A stretch of DNA of 64,000 bases from Culex pipiens pallens (taxonomy: Eukaryota; Arthropoda; Insecta; Diptera; Culicidae), in contig NC_068937.1 of the NCBI RefSeq assembly GCF_016801865.2, positions 69,047,930 to 69,111,929 of the forward strand, in the 5' to 3' direction. Position numbers and translations under genes: made by a program. Below are positions 11,291-22,162 of the stretch, piece after piece. Within the stretch, counting starts at the first letter, position 1. Every line of letters starts with the position of its first letter. Below the pieces are notes generated by a model. It was given only the letters and a program-made list of their open reading frames with translations. It was not told where the DNA came from and did not search any database.

Positions 11291-11639
11291 TCGGGCCATC
11301 ACAACGAATCCTGCCGGAACCACTTCCGTCTAAACTTTCCATCGTAACAGTTGGCCCATCGTTACTCCAAGGCCTTGTTACGGGAATGAAGGCGTTAAAC
11401 TATTTCGGGTAGATGTAGAATAAACCAAGCTGCATCGGCGCTTTCGGTTGGGTGGTGCATCACTGGAATCGGTTCTGCTGAAGTTTTCAACCCGTTGCGT
11501 AAACAACAACCTTCAACCCGTTCGGTGGTGTCCGTCGGTGACCGGATCATCAGAATTTCGTGAATTTTTAACAAAGTTCTGTCCCGCGTTTGGTTGTACC
11601 AAGAACTATGGTGCTTCTGAAAACCTTCACCGGCAGCTC
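11291..11639. other. unassigned sequence between two gene remnants
   Basis: No domain recognised. The small frames on both strands here are not convincing genes. Confidence 0.4.
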
Positions 11640-11935
11640 GGGCGAGGACACTCCACCAAAGTGCCCTCCTGTTAAAGGTGGAAGATTGCAACGAGATTTC
11701 CATCTGCAACATCCGGGTGTCGCCGAACAACACATCATCACGATTTACGACTCGGAACGAACATTACGGCGCAGGTGAAGGCCGTCAGTATTTGCACTAA
11801 AGCGATCGAGCGCGGCTACACGGTCCGGGTGAGGGTGCGCGGCCTCGGCCCCGGTCGATTGTCCGCCATCAAGAGCCTCGAGATGGTCGGCATGATCCCC
11901 AGCAAGCTGCGCAAGTTGAAGAATTGTGTTACTTT
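11640..11935 (+). pseudogene. mitochondrial ribosomal protein uS11m (mRpS11) remnant
   Basis: uS11m is a small-subunit mitoribosome protein of the universal S11 family. The reading ISICNIRVSP, then ITIYDSE in another frame, then VKAVSICTKAIERGYTVRVR followed by VRGLGPGRLSAIKSLEM, matches S11 blocks in order, including the hallmark GLGPGR-SA motif. The usual central segment (around EGFKNTRKGT) is missing and at least two frameshifts are needed. After the G-M motif the frame reads off into unrelated sequence. Neighbouring the Brr2 remnant on the opposite strand, it is part of a cluster of unrelated gene pieces. Confidence 0.8.
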
Positions 11936-12234
11936 ACTTCTGTTGGTTGGAATTAAGGGTTCTTAGAGTAGCGGGTCCAAGAATGTCATTGCAGACACCG
12001 GAACGACGGAAAAGATGGCGCAACACCGGAGAATCGGCTAGTTAGTTGGGCGACGTGAATCGGAGCGGTTAGAAGATGCCTTTTTTCCAGCGCTACGACT
12101 TTCGTCGGACTCGCTTTTGTCTTTCGTACCCATTCATCTCTCTCCCGAATTTCGTCACGGGCTTTTGCTATTTTAAATGGTGGTATGTCCCACGCTTCTT
12201 CCTCCCTTGTAGATTCCGAACATCATCTCTGCAG
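11936..12234. other. no recognisable feature
   Basis: No open frame or repeat boundary that I can support. Confidence 0.4.
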
Positions 12235-12330
12235 TAAACTTGACGCGTAATCTAATTTAAGGCTTTCTCCAGAATCCCTTCGAAAGATTGGCTGCGCTAG
12301 GATTTGATTAGATACGATTTGATCAACGGG
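12235..12330 (+). repeat. 3' fragment of (GATTA)n-tailed SINE
   Basis: AATCTAATTTAAGGC, then CCCTTCGAAAGATTGGCTG and a short GATTTGATTAGAT tail match the 3' parts of the copies at 13615-13801 and 53721-54040. It lacks the tRNA-like head. Confidence 0.8.
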
Positions 12331-12518
12331 GCAGTTGATATTTTAAACCTGTTTAGCACGTTCAGAAAGCAAAAATTCCCGATGACCATTTTGTTTCAAA
12401 GTTACGCAAAATAATGCTGTTGCTGACAATGACGGCAACACCAAAATTAATAAAAATAAATTGTTCGCTCTACATCATTGCCTTAGCGTTCTCGATTGCG
12501 AGATTCCTACTTGAAATT

Positions 12519-12685
12519 ACAGATTGTCAAGGGAGACAGATTGGCCGATGCAAAATAAATTGGCACAGGCAACGTATGTTTTGCGCTTGCAACACTGCCA
12601 GTTTTGCTGGGCGTAAAGGGCGGTTGGTGTCCAGCGCGTTTGGTGTCCAGAAACATTGGCCAATCTGTTTCCCTAGACAATCTGT
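12519..12685. mobile_element. 167-bp MITE with about 28-bp inverted ends
   Basis: The left end ACAGATTGTCAAGGGAGACA and the right end, reverse-complemented ACAGATTGTCTAGGGAAACA, continue into AGATTGGCC on both sides. The flanks are ACTTGAAATT (12509-12518) and ACTTGAAACT (12686-12695), a 10-bp duplication with one difference, which would fit a Mutator-like mechanism. No coding capacity. Confidence 0.85.
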
Positions 12686-12734
12686 ACTTGAAACTAGGTG
12701 TCCGAAGGCTTGACTTGATTGTTTAGGTTATTTA

Positions 12735-12992
12735 AACCTCTTTTACACCTAAACTTCAATCAACCCCGGGATTCGAACTGACGATCAGTGACTCCACCGA
12801 GACAGAACCTAGGGAGACGACTCCTACACCTGGATTAAGCTAACGATCTAACATCTAAGTTAGACCGGGGACAACATTTACTTCCCCGTCCGACGGAAAG
12901 CTTGATCAGACAAATCTCGTCTTGAAAAATGCCACCGGGGCCGTCTGGGATCGAACCCAGGCCGACTGGGTGAGAGGCAACCACGCTTCCCC
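12735..12992 (-). repeat. tRNA-Glu-type SINE
   Basis: On the minus strand the head reads TTGCCTCTCACCCAGTCGGC followed by GGGTTCGATCCCAG, which matches the anticodon arm (CTC) and T-arm of tRNA-Glu. The body includes CGGACGGGGAAGTAAATGTT. The 3' part carries a second B-box-like motif, CAGTTCGAATCCCGG, so both ends look tRNA-related. The boundaries are approximate, and 12993-13180 may belong to it or to flanking repeat. Confidence 0.75.
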
Positions 12993-13614
12993 AAAATTAA
13001 ATCATTTAAACTTGGCCAGTCTATCACTGGACTGCCTGTAGTTCCCATGACGGCACCCCACTCAGTTACAAATTTCCATGCCAGCAAAATGCCGGCGGAT
13101 GAAAGGGTCGCCACGCCAATGTGAGTAATCAAAACATTTCCCACTTCTTCCATCAAACCGCTGCCCAAATTCTCACTTGAATTCCACTTCGTTTACCGAT
13201 GAATACTCACCCACACCTCTTCTTCCCTAGCGTACACATTTTCTTTGCACCTCCACCTCAAATTTTGTGGAACAAAAACTTTTAAAACAAAAAAAAAGCG
13301 GAAGCATAGTTTTTGCTACCGACTGCGCCAATTGTAGAATCCAAACTGAGCGCGCAACACTTGAGCGCTACTTGTCAAACTATGCGCCTGTAACTCACGC
13401 TCTCAGCGAATGCCGCACTCACTCTCACTTGCTGTCAAAACACTCGCAGCAGCTTGCCGATATAGGGGAGCATGGGATATAATGATTATACCTCGACTCT
13501 ACATGTCCCCACGGTTCTTCTTCCACTGTCGATTCAGAATTGTGTTGTTGTTCGAACACTCGGTGCTCAAACTCAACCCACTTTAAAACGAATCATGTCT
13601 CTGCGATACGACTT
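12993..13614. other. unassigned sequence
   Basis: A minus-strand frame at 12878-13168 runs into the SINE and is not a credible gene. 13200-13600 shows no recognisable product. Confidence 0.4.
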
Positions 13615-13801
13615 TACGCAGTAGGCCTGGCCGCTTTAACGCTTGAGATGTTTCAATGCATTCCGATGTAATGGCGCATTACAAATGTTAATAAATGTCA
13701 AGAAGAGTGCTAGGCATAATCTAACCTAAGGCACTCTCCAGGATCCCTTCGAAAGATTGGCTGTACTAGGGTCTGATTAGATTAGATTAGATTAGATTAG
13801 A
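13615..13801 (+). repeat. 5'-truncated SINE with (GATTA)n tail
   Basis: CGCAGTAGGCCTGGCCG through GGATCCCTTCGAAAGATTGG to GATTAGATTAGATTAGATTA matches the body and tail of 53721-54040 from about position 53875 onward. The tRNA-like head is absent. Confidence 0.88.
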
Positions 13802-14441
13802 AAACTATGTCCACATATCAGAACTTTACGTAGTCTACGCCATTCCGGTTATGTATGTGGCATAACTACTTTGACTTTTTTGAAAAATGGTCTAAACGTC
13901 AAAATTTTTACAAACCGACAATGGGAATCGATTTCTAAGACAATTTTACATAAAAGTCTCCATATTGACCATTGTCCTATGTCCAGTCCTTGTGAAGATA
14001 CAGCGGATTTAAACAAAAAAAAAAATTGAAAAAACGGTTTTTTGTGGTTTTTGGCAATTTCTTTATGACAGACTTGATTTAACATTAAAAAAAATGGGAG
14101 CAGTTCATTAACAGGATTCCAAGATATGTTTATTTGAAAATAAAATCCGTGTTTTTCGACGCGCCGTGCGCTAAAACGGGAAAATGACGAAATCGGCAAC
14201 AAATCAACTTTTTTCACTAAAACTGCGATAATTTTAAAATCTCAGCGATGACCTATACATGCCTGGGTACCAAAAGTTGCGTCTTTCAATTACGAAAATT
14301 TTGGTACCGTAAACTGGGGTCAATCGGGACCAGCGATGGAATAATCATCATCAAAAGAAAATCATTGGACGTTCATCAAGAGAAAAAATCCGAAGGGAGC
14401 TTGGCTCTCCTCTCTCGCGCACGAAAGATCAGTAGAAGAAA
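13802..14441. repeat. dispersed repeat ending in GGTACCGTAAACTGGGGTC
   Basis: The sequence from 13850 to 14340, including TCACTAAAACTGCGATAAT and TTGGTACCGTAAACTGGGGT at 14300, resembles in reverse orientation 32640-32830 (CCCCAGATTACGGTACCC, then ATCGCAGTTTTAGTGAAAAA). No coding capacity. Confidence 0.6.
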
Positions 14442-14690
14442 CGAGGGGGATGTAACTCCCGCGATGAGCTCAAGATTCAGCTTCGATGACGGTCGATGAG
14501 CACGATTTGCCTCGATTGCCACGATTTGGCGCGATTTGGCACGATTTAATCGCGATGTGAGCGCGATGTAGAAAAATCGCGCGATGTGAGCTGTCTACTG
14601 CTCGAATGAGTTTGACAGCAACCAAATGACAGTTCTCGCTGACGTACGATTCGAGCAGTGAAAGATAAAAACAAATAAACAATAAACACG
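14442..14690 (+). repeat. 9-bp-periodic repeat family, copy C
   Basis: Begins CGAGGGGGATGTAACTCCC, with GATTTGGCGCGATTTGGCAC-type units and the block GAGTTTGACAGCAACCAAAT shared with copy B, and ends near CGAGCAGTGAAAGATAAAAA. It lies directly upstream, in sense, of gene X copy 2. Confidence 0.85.
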
Positions 14691-14729
14691 TGGACGAACC
14701 GGCTGTTTGCGTACGAATAATCCCGCCGG

Positions 14730-16560
14730 ATGTCGCGATTAAGTAACTTAACTGTTCCTGAAGAGGCAACTGATGCTGCTTCCGCCACAACTAGTGCCGC
14801 TGAGCTGAAGACGAACATTGTGGGCAAGGTGACCCCGGTTAAGAACGAGGAAGTCCTCGCCGTCGACTCGGCAGCCCCTGTTGCCGTGGCTGAACTCGTT
14901 AAGAAGGCAGATGAAGAGAAAAGTACCTGGTCACTGTAGTGGAGATTGTGCCGGAAGATTCATCGGAACCCGCGGCCGTTGTCAAACCTCAAAGCACAGG
15001 ACTTTTACGATCCTGACACGATGACGATGTATCTGGTGCTCCGGTTAGAAGTGTGTTTTGCAACCTTTGTCGAAGGTAGTTTTTTTTTTATATTTCCTTT
15101 TCAGCCCAAAGTGGTGGAACCGGTCTTGACCAACACGAATCTTATCAACGTGCCGGCGGCAAAAAGATGTCAAAAGAAAGGCGTTGGCATGACAAGTCTT
15201 GCCGCAAGTACTCCAACTCGGTCGATTCTTCACCATGACAACGCAACAGAAGTAGTCCGGGAGTGCTGCTGCTGCTGAGAGCAGCTGTAACGGAGGCCAT
15301 GGCTGGTGGAAATAGCAGCAGCATCAGTTCCGAGCACGAGAACCTGCTCAACCAGCTGGCCCTGAACACGTTTTGCACCCAAAATGTCCTGCAGCGAATC
15401 GAGCAACGGTTCATGGTGGACCCGCCCAAGTTCCCACCGGAAAAGCCCCCTTCAGCTGCGCGGCCACCAATCTAGATGGACCGTCGTCGCCACCGCTCGG
15501 TGGTAATGGACCCAATAGTGAGGATAACACGTGCTGTGTTCTTGCAGCAACCAACGCCACTCGACAGCCGTAACCTTGGCCGTAACTAACATTCTCGCTC
15601 TTCTTCTTGTTTGCACACTTTTCAGATGCCGAACTGGCCGATTTGTCGCGAATTTTCTGCAAGGTCATGCACAACTTCCGTCGGACCTCCTGCCCACGCA
15701 CAAGTTTGTCCAGGTCTATGTCCAGGTGCACCAGCAAAAGGCTGGCAGACGTTATCATCGCTTGGAGGTCGTTGCTGATCGAGGACGACGCGATAACCTG
15801 AACCTGGCCGACGACGAGTAGCGTGGTTTCCGACTGGCAGCGGCCGCAGTCAGACAACATGGCCAGCTGATGACATTCGACGACGACGCAGGCCGTGGAA
15901 AGCAATCTGGGTGTGGCACCGTTGAAGAAGATGGCGCCGTGCATCGTAATAATTTTCTCTCTGGAGGCTGAGCCATATTTTTTCAATATAACTCAAGGCT
16001 GCTTTTGATGTTCAGCGGGGTCTGAGCTGGAATACGTCGCGCTGGAGGGACCGGAAGCGCTCAACCGGTACATCGTAATGGGTTGCATTCATTCCGGAGC
16101 TGATCGACATTATTCCACTAATCACTGACAAGGATACCCTACAGATCGACCACTAAGACAGAACCGACGGTACCACCGGAAGCTGCCGTACCATTGCTGT
16201 TGTCCACTTCGCTGATAAAACGGCGAACTCCACCACCAGCAGTTCCCGATCCAACGAAGGAACAACACAAATCCGCCTCCGAACGAGCGCGACAATGGCG
16301 GGGACACGCAAGCCACAGGCGGAAACACCATCACCACCACATGGTTGAAGGTTTGGGCTAGCAACTGCGTGCAGATGTTCAGTATTGATGAATAAGGAGA
16401 ACGAAACCATGTCAGAGTGCTTCGGTGGAATGTAGCCCACACTGGACAAGTCGCTCGAGCCGTACAACCCGTAGGATTGTTAGGTAGTGGCGGAAGACGG
16501 ATCGCGGGAAACCATCGAGTGAGTCGAGTGCATGAACGAGGTAATTCACATGCTCAACTA
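14730..16560 (+). pseudogene. unrecognised gene X, broken copy 2
   Basis: Begins with ATG at 14730 and reads KVTPVKNEEVLAVDS and VAELVKKADEEKS (to about 14930), then breaks. A relic intron-like end TTTCCTTTTCAG sits near 15105. The next blocks read VVEPVLTNTNLINVPAA, SSISSEHENLLNQLALN (about 15310-15370) and RIEQRFMVDPPKFPPEKPP. After another intron-like end (CACTTTTCAG at 15624) comes DAELADLSRIFCKVMHNF and, after a frameshift, THKFVQVYVQVHQQKAG. This last part faintly resembles a Tctex1 domain, but that is a guess. The end, 16405-16560, contains the GAACGAAACCATGTC block of copy 1 with stops. A CCCGGGCAGACGG MITE end interrupts it at 16561. Confidence 0.65.
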
Positions 16561-17180
16561 CCCGGGCAGACGGTAATAACAAAATTCGTGTCATTTCAAT
16601 AACGGATTTTGTTAAAATAACAGAAACTGTTATTGAATATTCTTGTAAATAAATTTTGGAAGAAAAAATAATAACAGTTTTTGTTATTTTAACAAAAAAT
16701 GTTATTGGTATGACATTCAATTGGAAATTTGGAATAAGATAATAATAACAGTTTATGTTATGTTTTTCCAATAAATTCTATAATAACAGAAACTGTTATT
16801 GGTTTGATTTTCTAGTGGAAATGTGAAATAAGATGATAATAACAGTTTAAGTTATGTTTTTCCATTTTATTGCATAATAACAGGAACTGATATTGATTTG
16901 ATATTTCTTTGGGAATGAGGAATAAAACGATAATAACAGTTTAAGTTATGTTTTTCATGCTGTTACGCCGTCCTTCTTGGCAATTTTATTTTTTTTTATT
17001 TCTTTATTTTTTATTGAAGAATCTTTTTTTTTGGGAGTTCAGAAACATGACAAATTATTTTGGTGGTTATTTTTATCAGGAACCAAATTTTCGAAAAATC
17101 GCCGAAATTAAAGGAAATTTTCTTGACTTCTGAAAAACATTTGATTTAGATCAAAAAGTTCAAAAGTTAGTTATTTTTGC
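16561..17180 (+). mobile_element. MITE with AATAACAG subterminal repeats, left part
   Basis: Starts CCCGGGCAGACGGTAATAAC; AATAACAG/CTGTTATT motifs recur every 60-90 bp to about 16950. The matching terminus on the other strand, CCGTCTGCTCGGG, occurs at 26548 and 30020. I see no right end here, so the copy is probably truncated; its limit at about 17180 is uncertain. The frame at 16948-17133 has no motif. Confidence 0.7.
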
Positions 17181-17379
17181 CATTACAGTTATGAATTTCA
17201 TTTGTGTGCAAATACAGACTTTTCAAACACTACTCAAAATTGGCCACCATTACGACGTCTTTCTAGTTGATCTGTGCCTTTCTGTTAAAGTTGACCTAAC
17301 CACCTGTTGACGTAATGGTCGAGACCCGTTTGCTTTTGTTGTTGTTGACATTTCGATCCGTCAATTTTTTTCCTATCAG

Positions 17380-17532
17380 TCGTCGTCCGCGGAGGAAGAG
17401 AAATCGGTGAAAATAACTTTGCAATCTTTCGCAGTTTCCTCGTAAAAAGTGGATGTTTCCGGTTAAATCCGCCGTGTGATACGCATCACGACCGCTCCTG
17501 GAGAGCACCAGTAGCAACCAAATCGTGGCGCG
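17380..17532 (+). promoter_or_regulatory. relic 5' leader of the TBCK remnant
   Basis: TATCAGTCGTC at 17373-17383 fits an arthropod initiator (TCAGT), and the sequence down to the ATG at 17533 lacks repeats and looks like 5' untranslated sequence. Its presence argues for a DNA-level duplication rather than a processed copy. Activity is not implied. Confidence 0.35.
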
Positions 17533-18550
17533 ATGGCCCCGGCCAAACTCAACTATCGAATCTCATTGTCCACCTTCTTCGCCAAACCCACCCGAGTGAC
17601 GTGCTGCGGGAGTAACTGGTTGCCGCTGACGCCGAAATCGATTGGGATTCATGGGTGGTCGCAGAAGTTGAAGGGACTGTTGCTGCGGCACGAGAATCTG
17701 TGCCAGTATCTGGATGTGATCCGGGGAAAGAACGAGATGACGATTATCGTTCAGGAATATGCGGGGAGTCCGCTGACGGAGATTTTTCTAGGGAAGAATA
17801 ACAAGCAGGAAACGCTGCTGCGAGTTGTGTTCCAGGTGTTGAGGGCGTTTGACCACTTTACTAGTATCGGCAGGGGTTGATGTGCAGGAATTTGGAACCG
17901 GTGCACACATTGATAAGTAAAATTTGAACAACTACGATTACGTTTCGTGCCCGATTGGAAATGTGAAATATTACGCGCCGGAAGTTTTGTTGGGATCGGG
18001 CTAAAACAGACATTTGGTCCCTGGGCACGATTTTGGCCGAGCTAGCCCTTAGTTGCAAGCTCTGGGACACGATCAAACTGTCCCAAGTTGCGCGGAAAGT
18101 TCTCGCTTTCGTATGCATTTCCAACGGTATGTAGGTTTCCTCCGCGGAAGCGACCCCAAGCGAGGGAGCTGCTCCAGGACGGGGCGTTAGATTTTCTACG
18201 GGAGTAGCGATTCTGTGAGGTGGATCGCCAAGAGATGACCCTGCTGGAGAAGCACTGCGGACTGGCCGAGATATACTATCTGTGACAGCTGGCCGATGGG
18301 GACGTTTAACAGGTACTGAAGAAGGAGGGGTTGATCAAGAGTGAGGCGCCGATTCTGTCGTTGCCGGAGTAAGTATTTCTCTCTCTTCCAGTCCAATCCT
18401 CTTGAACGGCAAATCCATCTCGCCTACAAAAAGCCATAGTTTTCTCCACGACGGTCGCATCATCTTTCTCAATGCCTTTGATTGGTTGGCGCGCAGAAGT
18501 GTTCCGTAACTTAATAACTCTCCGCGAATCGTTGCGGTTCACAAATCAAG
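17533..18550 (+). pseudogene. TBCK (TBC-domain kinase-like) remnant
   Basis: TBCK carries an N-terminal kinase-like domain, a TBC Rab-GAP domain and a rhodanese domain. From the ATG at 17533 the frame reads YRISLSTFFAKPTRVTCCGS, NWLPLTPKSIGI, LCQYLDVIRGKNEMTIIVQE and on to FQVLRAFDHF, matching the family's start and kinase-like N-lobe for 115 codons. Frameshifts and stops follow, with PIGNVKYYAPEVLLGSG (activation-segment region) and TLLEKHCGLAEIYYL then KKEGLIKSEAPI still legible to 18370. A 23-nt GTAAGT...TTCCAG segment (18369-18391) separates a next exon reading LLNGKSISP and HDGRIIFLNAFDWLARRSVP before a stop. TBC and rhodanese parts are absent. It is a broken, unprocessed partial duplicate. 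Confidence 0.85.
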
Positions 18551-19463
18551 TGAGTGTGTGTGTGTTTTTTAATCAGGTGCGATTGATCTGCAGTGTTTTT
18601 TTAACTTTTGTATGGTTTTCAGCGCCTCCAAAATATTTTTTTGTCTCATTCTTCCTCCTCCACGTTTTTAATCGTCGTCCTCTTCCTTTTCTCTTCCACC
18701 TCCTTGTCCAATGCAATTTACATTCACATGTATGCATCGATTGATAAATGATTTCTGTAAACAATTACCTCCTTATTGAAAATAAAATTAAAACTGTGGC
18801 ATCAAAAATAAACAAACAGAAACAAAATTCACCAACATATTTAATCAGGGGGATGACAGATGGCGATTCCAGCCTACCGCACATCTTTTGCAATATGGCG
18901 TCTTTTGTTTACTAACATTAAAAATTTCTAGCTGGAAGCGAAGTAGCTTGTAAAACTCGTGCTTTTTATTTTTTTTTATTTTTTAGCCAGCGCAGCTTCC
19001 GGCGGTGTGGGCTTACCAAATATCGATAGCCGAGTAAATAATAGCGACATAAGAATTAAAACAAAGTTACTAATGTTTGTTCCATCAAAGAAATAAATTA
19101 CGTGAAATCACTTTCTATTTGAATTTCCATAAATAGGTAACATTGATAAATTGACGTTTTACCCGAACGAAATGCAAGTTGTGCGATAAAAGGGTAATTC
19201 ATCGGTACCAACATTGACACTTCTGACTTGTCAAAGTACCAAAACATGTCAAAGTACCAAAAGGTGAGAGGTAGGCTCCCACTGTATGGAATTTGACAGG
19301 TCGTCTACTCCCTGGTTTTCTCTCCCTCTCACGATGGTGATTCGACAAACGTCAAAGTAGGCTTGTGCTGATTGTTGTTGTTTTGCGCTCAGCAGTTTTT
19401 GAAACATTTTTCGCGTATCGTCGCGAGTTTTGTGTTGTACGTTTGTGTTTTGTTTATATAAGT
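18551..19463. other. no gene recognised
   Basis: Pyrimidine-rich stretch (18640-18720), simple AT-rich sequence and GTCAAAGTACCAAAA direct repeats at 19230-19262. Nothing coding is supported. Confidence 0.45.
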
Positions 19464-20268
19464 AGTGGCCTGTTGGAAGCGGCCACCTGAGAAGCAGGAT
19501 TTTCACGAAGGCGGCCTCCAAATCCACTCCAATACAAGATGCAGCTCGCAAGCCGGGAAGAATCCGTTTGCGTAAGTTTATAATTGGTCAATCCACTGGA
19601 AAATCACACAAATTCAAGTAAAACAGTGTATTGAGGCCAATGTCGAAATGTAAACAAAGAGTCTGTCCTGCTCGTTCCTAATGTAAACATCGACTGACTT
19701 GAGCAGGCTAGACTTTTGTTTACACTTGGACTTTGGCCCATTTACACTGCGTTGCTTGAAATATATCCTTGTAAACAAACCAGTCATCCCATTCTTGACG
19801 AAAGTTCTTTTTCAGATGTTTTGGAAACTTTTCTTTCCATGCAGGGGACGCTACCGACATCAGCTGGGAACTAAAAGGAGCGGATTTGGTTACTTCTAGT
19901 GGAGACTGCCCATTTCGGTTGTCCCGAGGCCACGTCGCGACCTGTAGGCCAGGACGATAAGATCGGCTGTGGGCAAACTACGTGGTTTTGCCGCATTAAA
20001 TTCTGCAATCGTGATCAATTAGATAAGTATATTGGTATATTCTTCCTCCTACTTTTCGTCCTCCTTCTCCATCTTCGTCTATTCCCTCCACGTATTTTGC
20101 AGTGTTTTATTTAACTATTTAAGAATTGATTCTCTGTGTTATTTTCTTTTTCACAGAACTTCAAACTACAGGATTAATAATCGAAAACTGGGTTTCTATA
20201 TTGAAGTAGAAATTGAACTGGCCCAGTTGCTGCTGCAAGAAGGCATCGGTCAAATGATTTATTGAATT
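19464..20268 (+). pseudogene. possible three-exon gene fragment, product unknown
   Basis: A leader ends at ATG 19538, and MQLASREESVC runs into a good donor (GTAAGT, 19572). A possible acceptor TTCCATGCAG at about 19841 opens a frame reading GADLVTSSGDCPF and then a stop. A third block follows TTTTTCACAG (about 20156) and reads KLGFYIEVEIELAQLLLQEG to a stop at 20268. The joins are my inference from splice-like signals; phases were not all consistent, and I recognise no family. It could be a small gene, a decayed one, or chance. Confidence 0.25.
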
Positions 20269-20757
20269 TGATCAGTAAGGTATGTATACAAATAATATCT
20301 TAAGTGAATTTATCACTTTTATCATTTAATTAAAGTGTCAACACTTGTTAATTCAGAAAAACGCTTTGAACATGATGCAAATGAAATCATACCAGCAAAT
20401 GATTAAAATATGGACAGATTTGTTAAGGCTTTCTTTAAATAAAATTCACTGCTTGTTGATCCAATTTCAAATGTGATTTGATCATTTCAATACAAAATAT
20501 ACTCATTTTAAAAAGCTGACTTTCCACTTCCACCAGCAGAGCTCGGTTATATTTTTTTTACAAGCTATAGAGGAATTAAAAGTGCAACATGGAGTTAAAT
20601 TTTCTGTCAAGCTGCTGTGAAGTTTTCCATGACAGCTGCGAAAGTTTAACATCATGTTACCGGCTCACATCTCTCTTTTTAATTTCTCGATACTGCCCGT
20701 GTTCGCATAAATGTTCGCAAAATGCAAAACAAGTTTGTCCCACACATAAGGCTACGT
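20269..20757. other. no gene; MITE terminus at about 20694
   Basis: AT-rich sequence. ACTGCCCGTGTTCGCATAAA at 20694 matches the terminus of the MITE at 7630-7798; no partner end was found. Confidence 0.45.
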
Positions 20758-21008
20758 GTTAAGAGCGAGTCCATGAACAGGGCATACCCCTTTTGTATGG
20801 GACGTCGTTTGGACCTCACCAATCTGCCTAAAATTTTCAGGGGTTGTTTGTACATATGAAACTAGCATCTGGCCAAAATATGAGCACTCTCTCCCGTTGA
20901 CCTAGAGTGCTCATATTTTGGCCAGATGCTAGTTTTATATGTACAAACAACCCCTGAAAATTTCAGGCAGATTGGTGAGGTCGATGCGAGATGGGTATGC
21001 TTTGCTCG

Positions 21009-21582
21009 TGTCGTGGGTTTGACCACCACTGCCTTTAATTACAAACCCATCTCAGTTCACACATACCCGTTCACACTTAATTTACCCTACACGACCAAGC
21101 TTAACCAAGCCAGGGTTCATCTTTCAAAATAAACCCTGCCTTGGACAGCAGGCCGCACACAGTCAAGAACCGGGATCATATTGCACTTAGCAAGTGCGCG
21201 AGGCGCAAGCATAATTGCTGATGCATGCGCCTAGCCTTTTGAATCGCTTTGGGTTCATCGGCTACAGGCCGGGGCACTGACTCCTGCCGAGTCAGCGCAA
21301 AGGATAAAGCCAACTCCAGAAGTCATATTTGTAGCACGTAAGTGTCGCAAGACAAATTGCAAGTCTTGCGACATTATGTAACAGTATAAATACCGATAGC
21401 CGAAATAAAACAATCAATCAGTTTAACATTGGAACTACCTCTGACTTGTCTCTCAATCGAGATCCTGGCCAGTATCTACTATCGTAGACTACTGCACCCA
21501 GGACACCTCGATACTAGAAAGAAAGTCCTCTGGAGTTTCCAAATCCGCGCCGTTCGATGTCCGTCCGCTTTGGCATACCACA
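21009..21582 (+). repeat. 5' LTR of the gypsy element
   Basis: TGTCGTGGG...CATACCACA. TATAAATA at 21385-21392 and AATAAA at about 21404 are plausible promoter and poly(A) signals. Confidence 0.95.
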
Positions 21583-21600
21583 TGGCGACCGTGACAGCGG
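21583..21600 (+). other. primer-binding site
   Basis: TGGCGACCGTGACAGCGG directly follows the 5' LTR. The mdg1/412 lineage is known to use tRNA-Arg; I assign that primer tentatively. Confidence 0.8.
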
Positions 21601-21892
21601 CACAACGCTGAAGTGCCGTAGTGACCCGGACCCGGACCGTGAAGTGAAGTGAACCGCGCACGCCGTCTCCGACATACCGCCGCGAAGTTACGTAAAAGTA
21701 AAGTGAAGTGACAAAAAGTTGTTAAGTGATTACGTTTCGATCGAAAAGATAACCTGATGCTAAGAGTGTTAAATCCCTCTGTTTGGTGTATGTGGTAACG
21801 ATGTACGTAGAGGAGAGGCCTCCGACATCCAACGCGAGCGAGTAAACAAAGCAACGAGAACATCAACGATTGCAGAAATAACAACGGGCAAC

Positions 21893-22162
21893 ATGCAGTC
21901 GGACGAACGCGAGCGGATCAACCGAGAGCTGCGACAACTGGCTCACCAGGAATTGGAGCTGGCCAAAGCAATGTTGCTCCAGAGATCTAGCTCAGAGAAG
22001 CTGAAGAAGGTGCATGCTAGATTGGAGGGCATTGTAAAGGATCGGACTCAAAGGGTGAAAACCATCAATTTACGCAAGCTTCTAGAAACCATCAAGATCC
22101 TGAAACTTAAGACGCAAATCAACGAGCTTCAAGTCGGACTCTACAACAATAAGCAGCAGTAA
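21893..22162 (+). pseudogene. Gag-like N-terminal fragment
   Basis: A 89-residue frame that is strongly charged and helical (ERINRELRQLAHQELELAKA, then TINLRKLLETIKILKLK) and sits where Gag should start. It ends after 89 residues and no zinc knuckle follows. The assignment to Gag is from position and composition only. Confidence 0.4.

Noticed and set aside
15411..15986. 191-codon minus-strand frame
   Set aside because: It is antisense to gene X copy 2; intron-like ends and legible blocks are on the plus strand.
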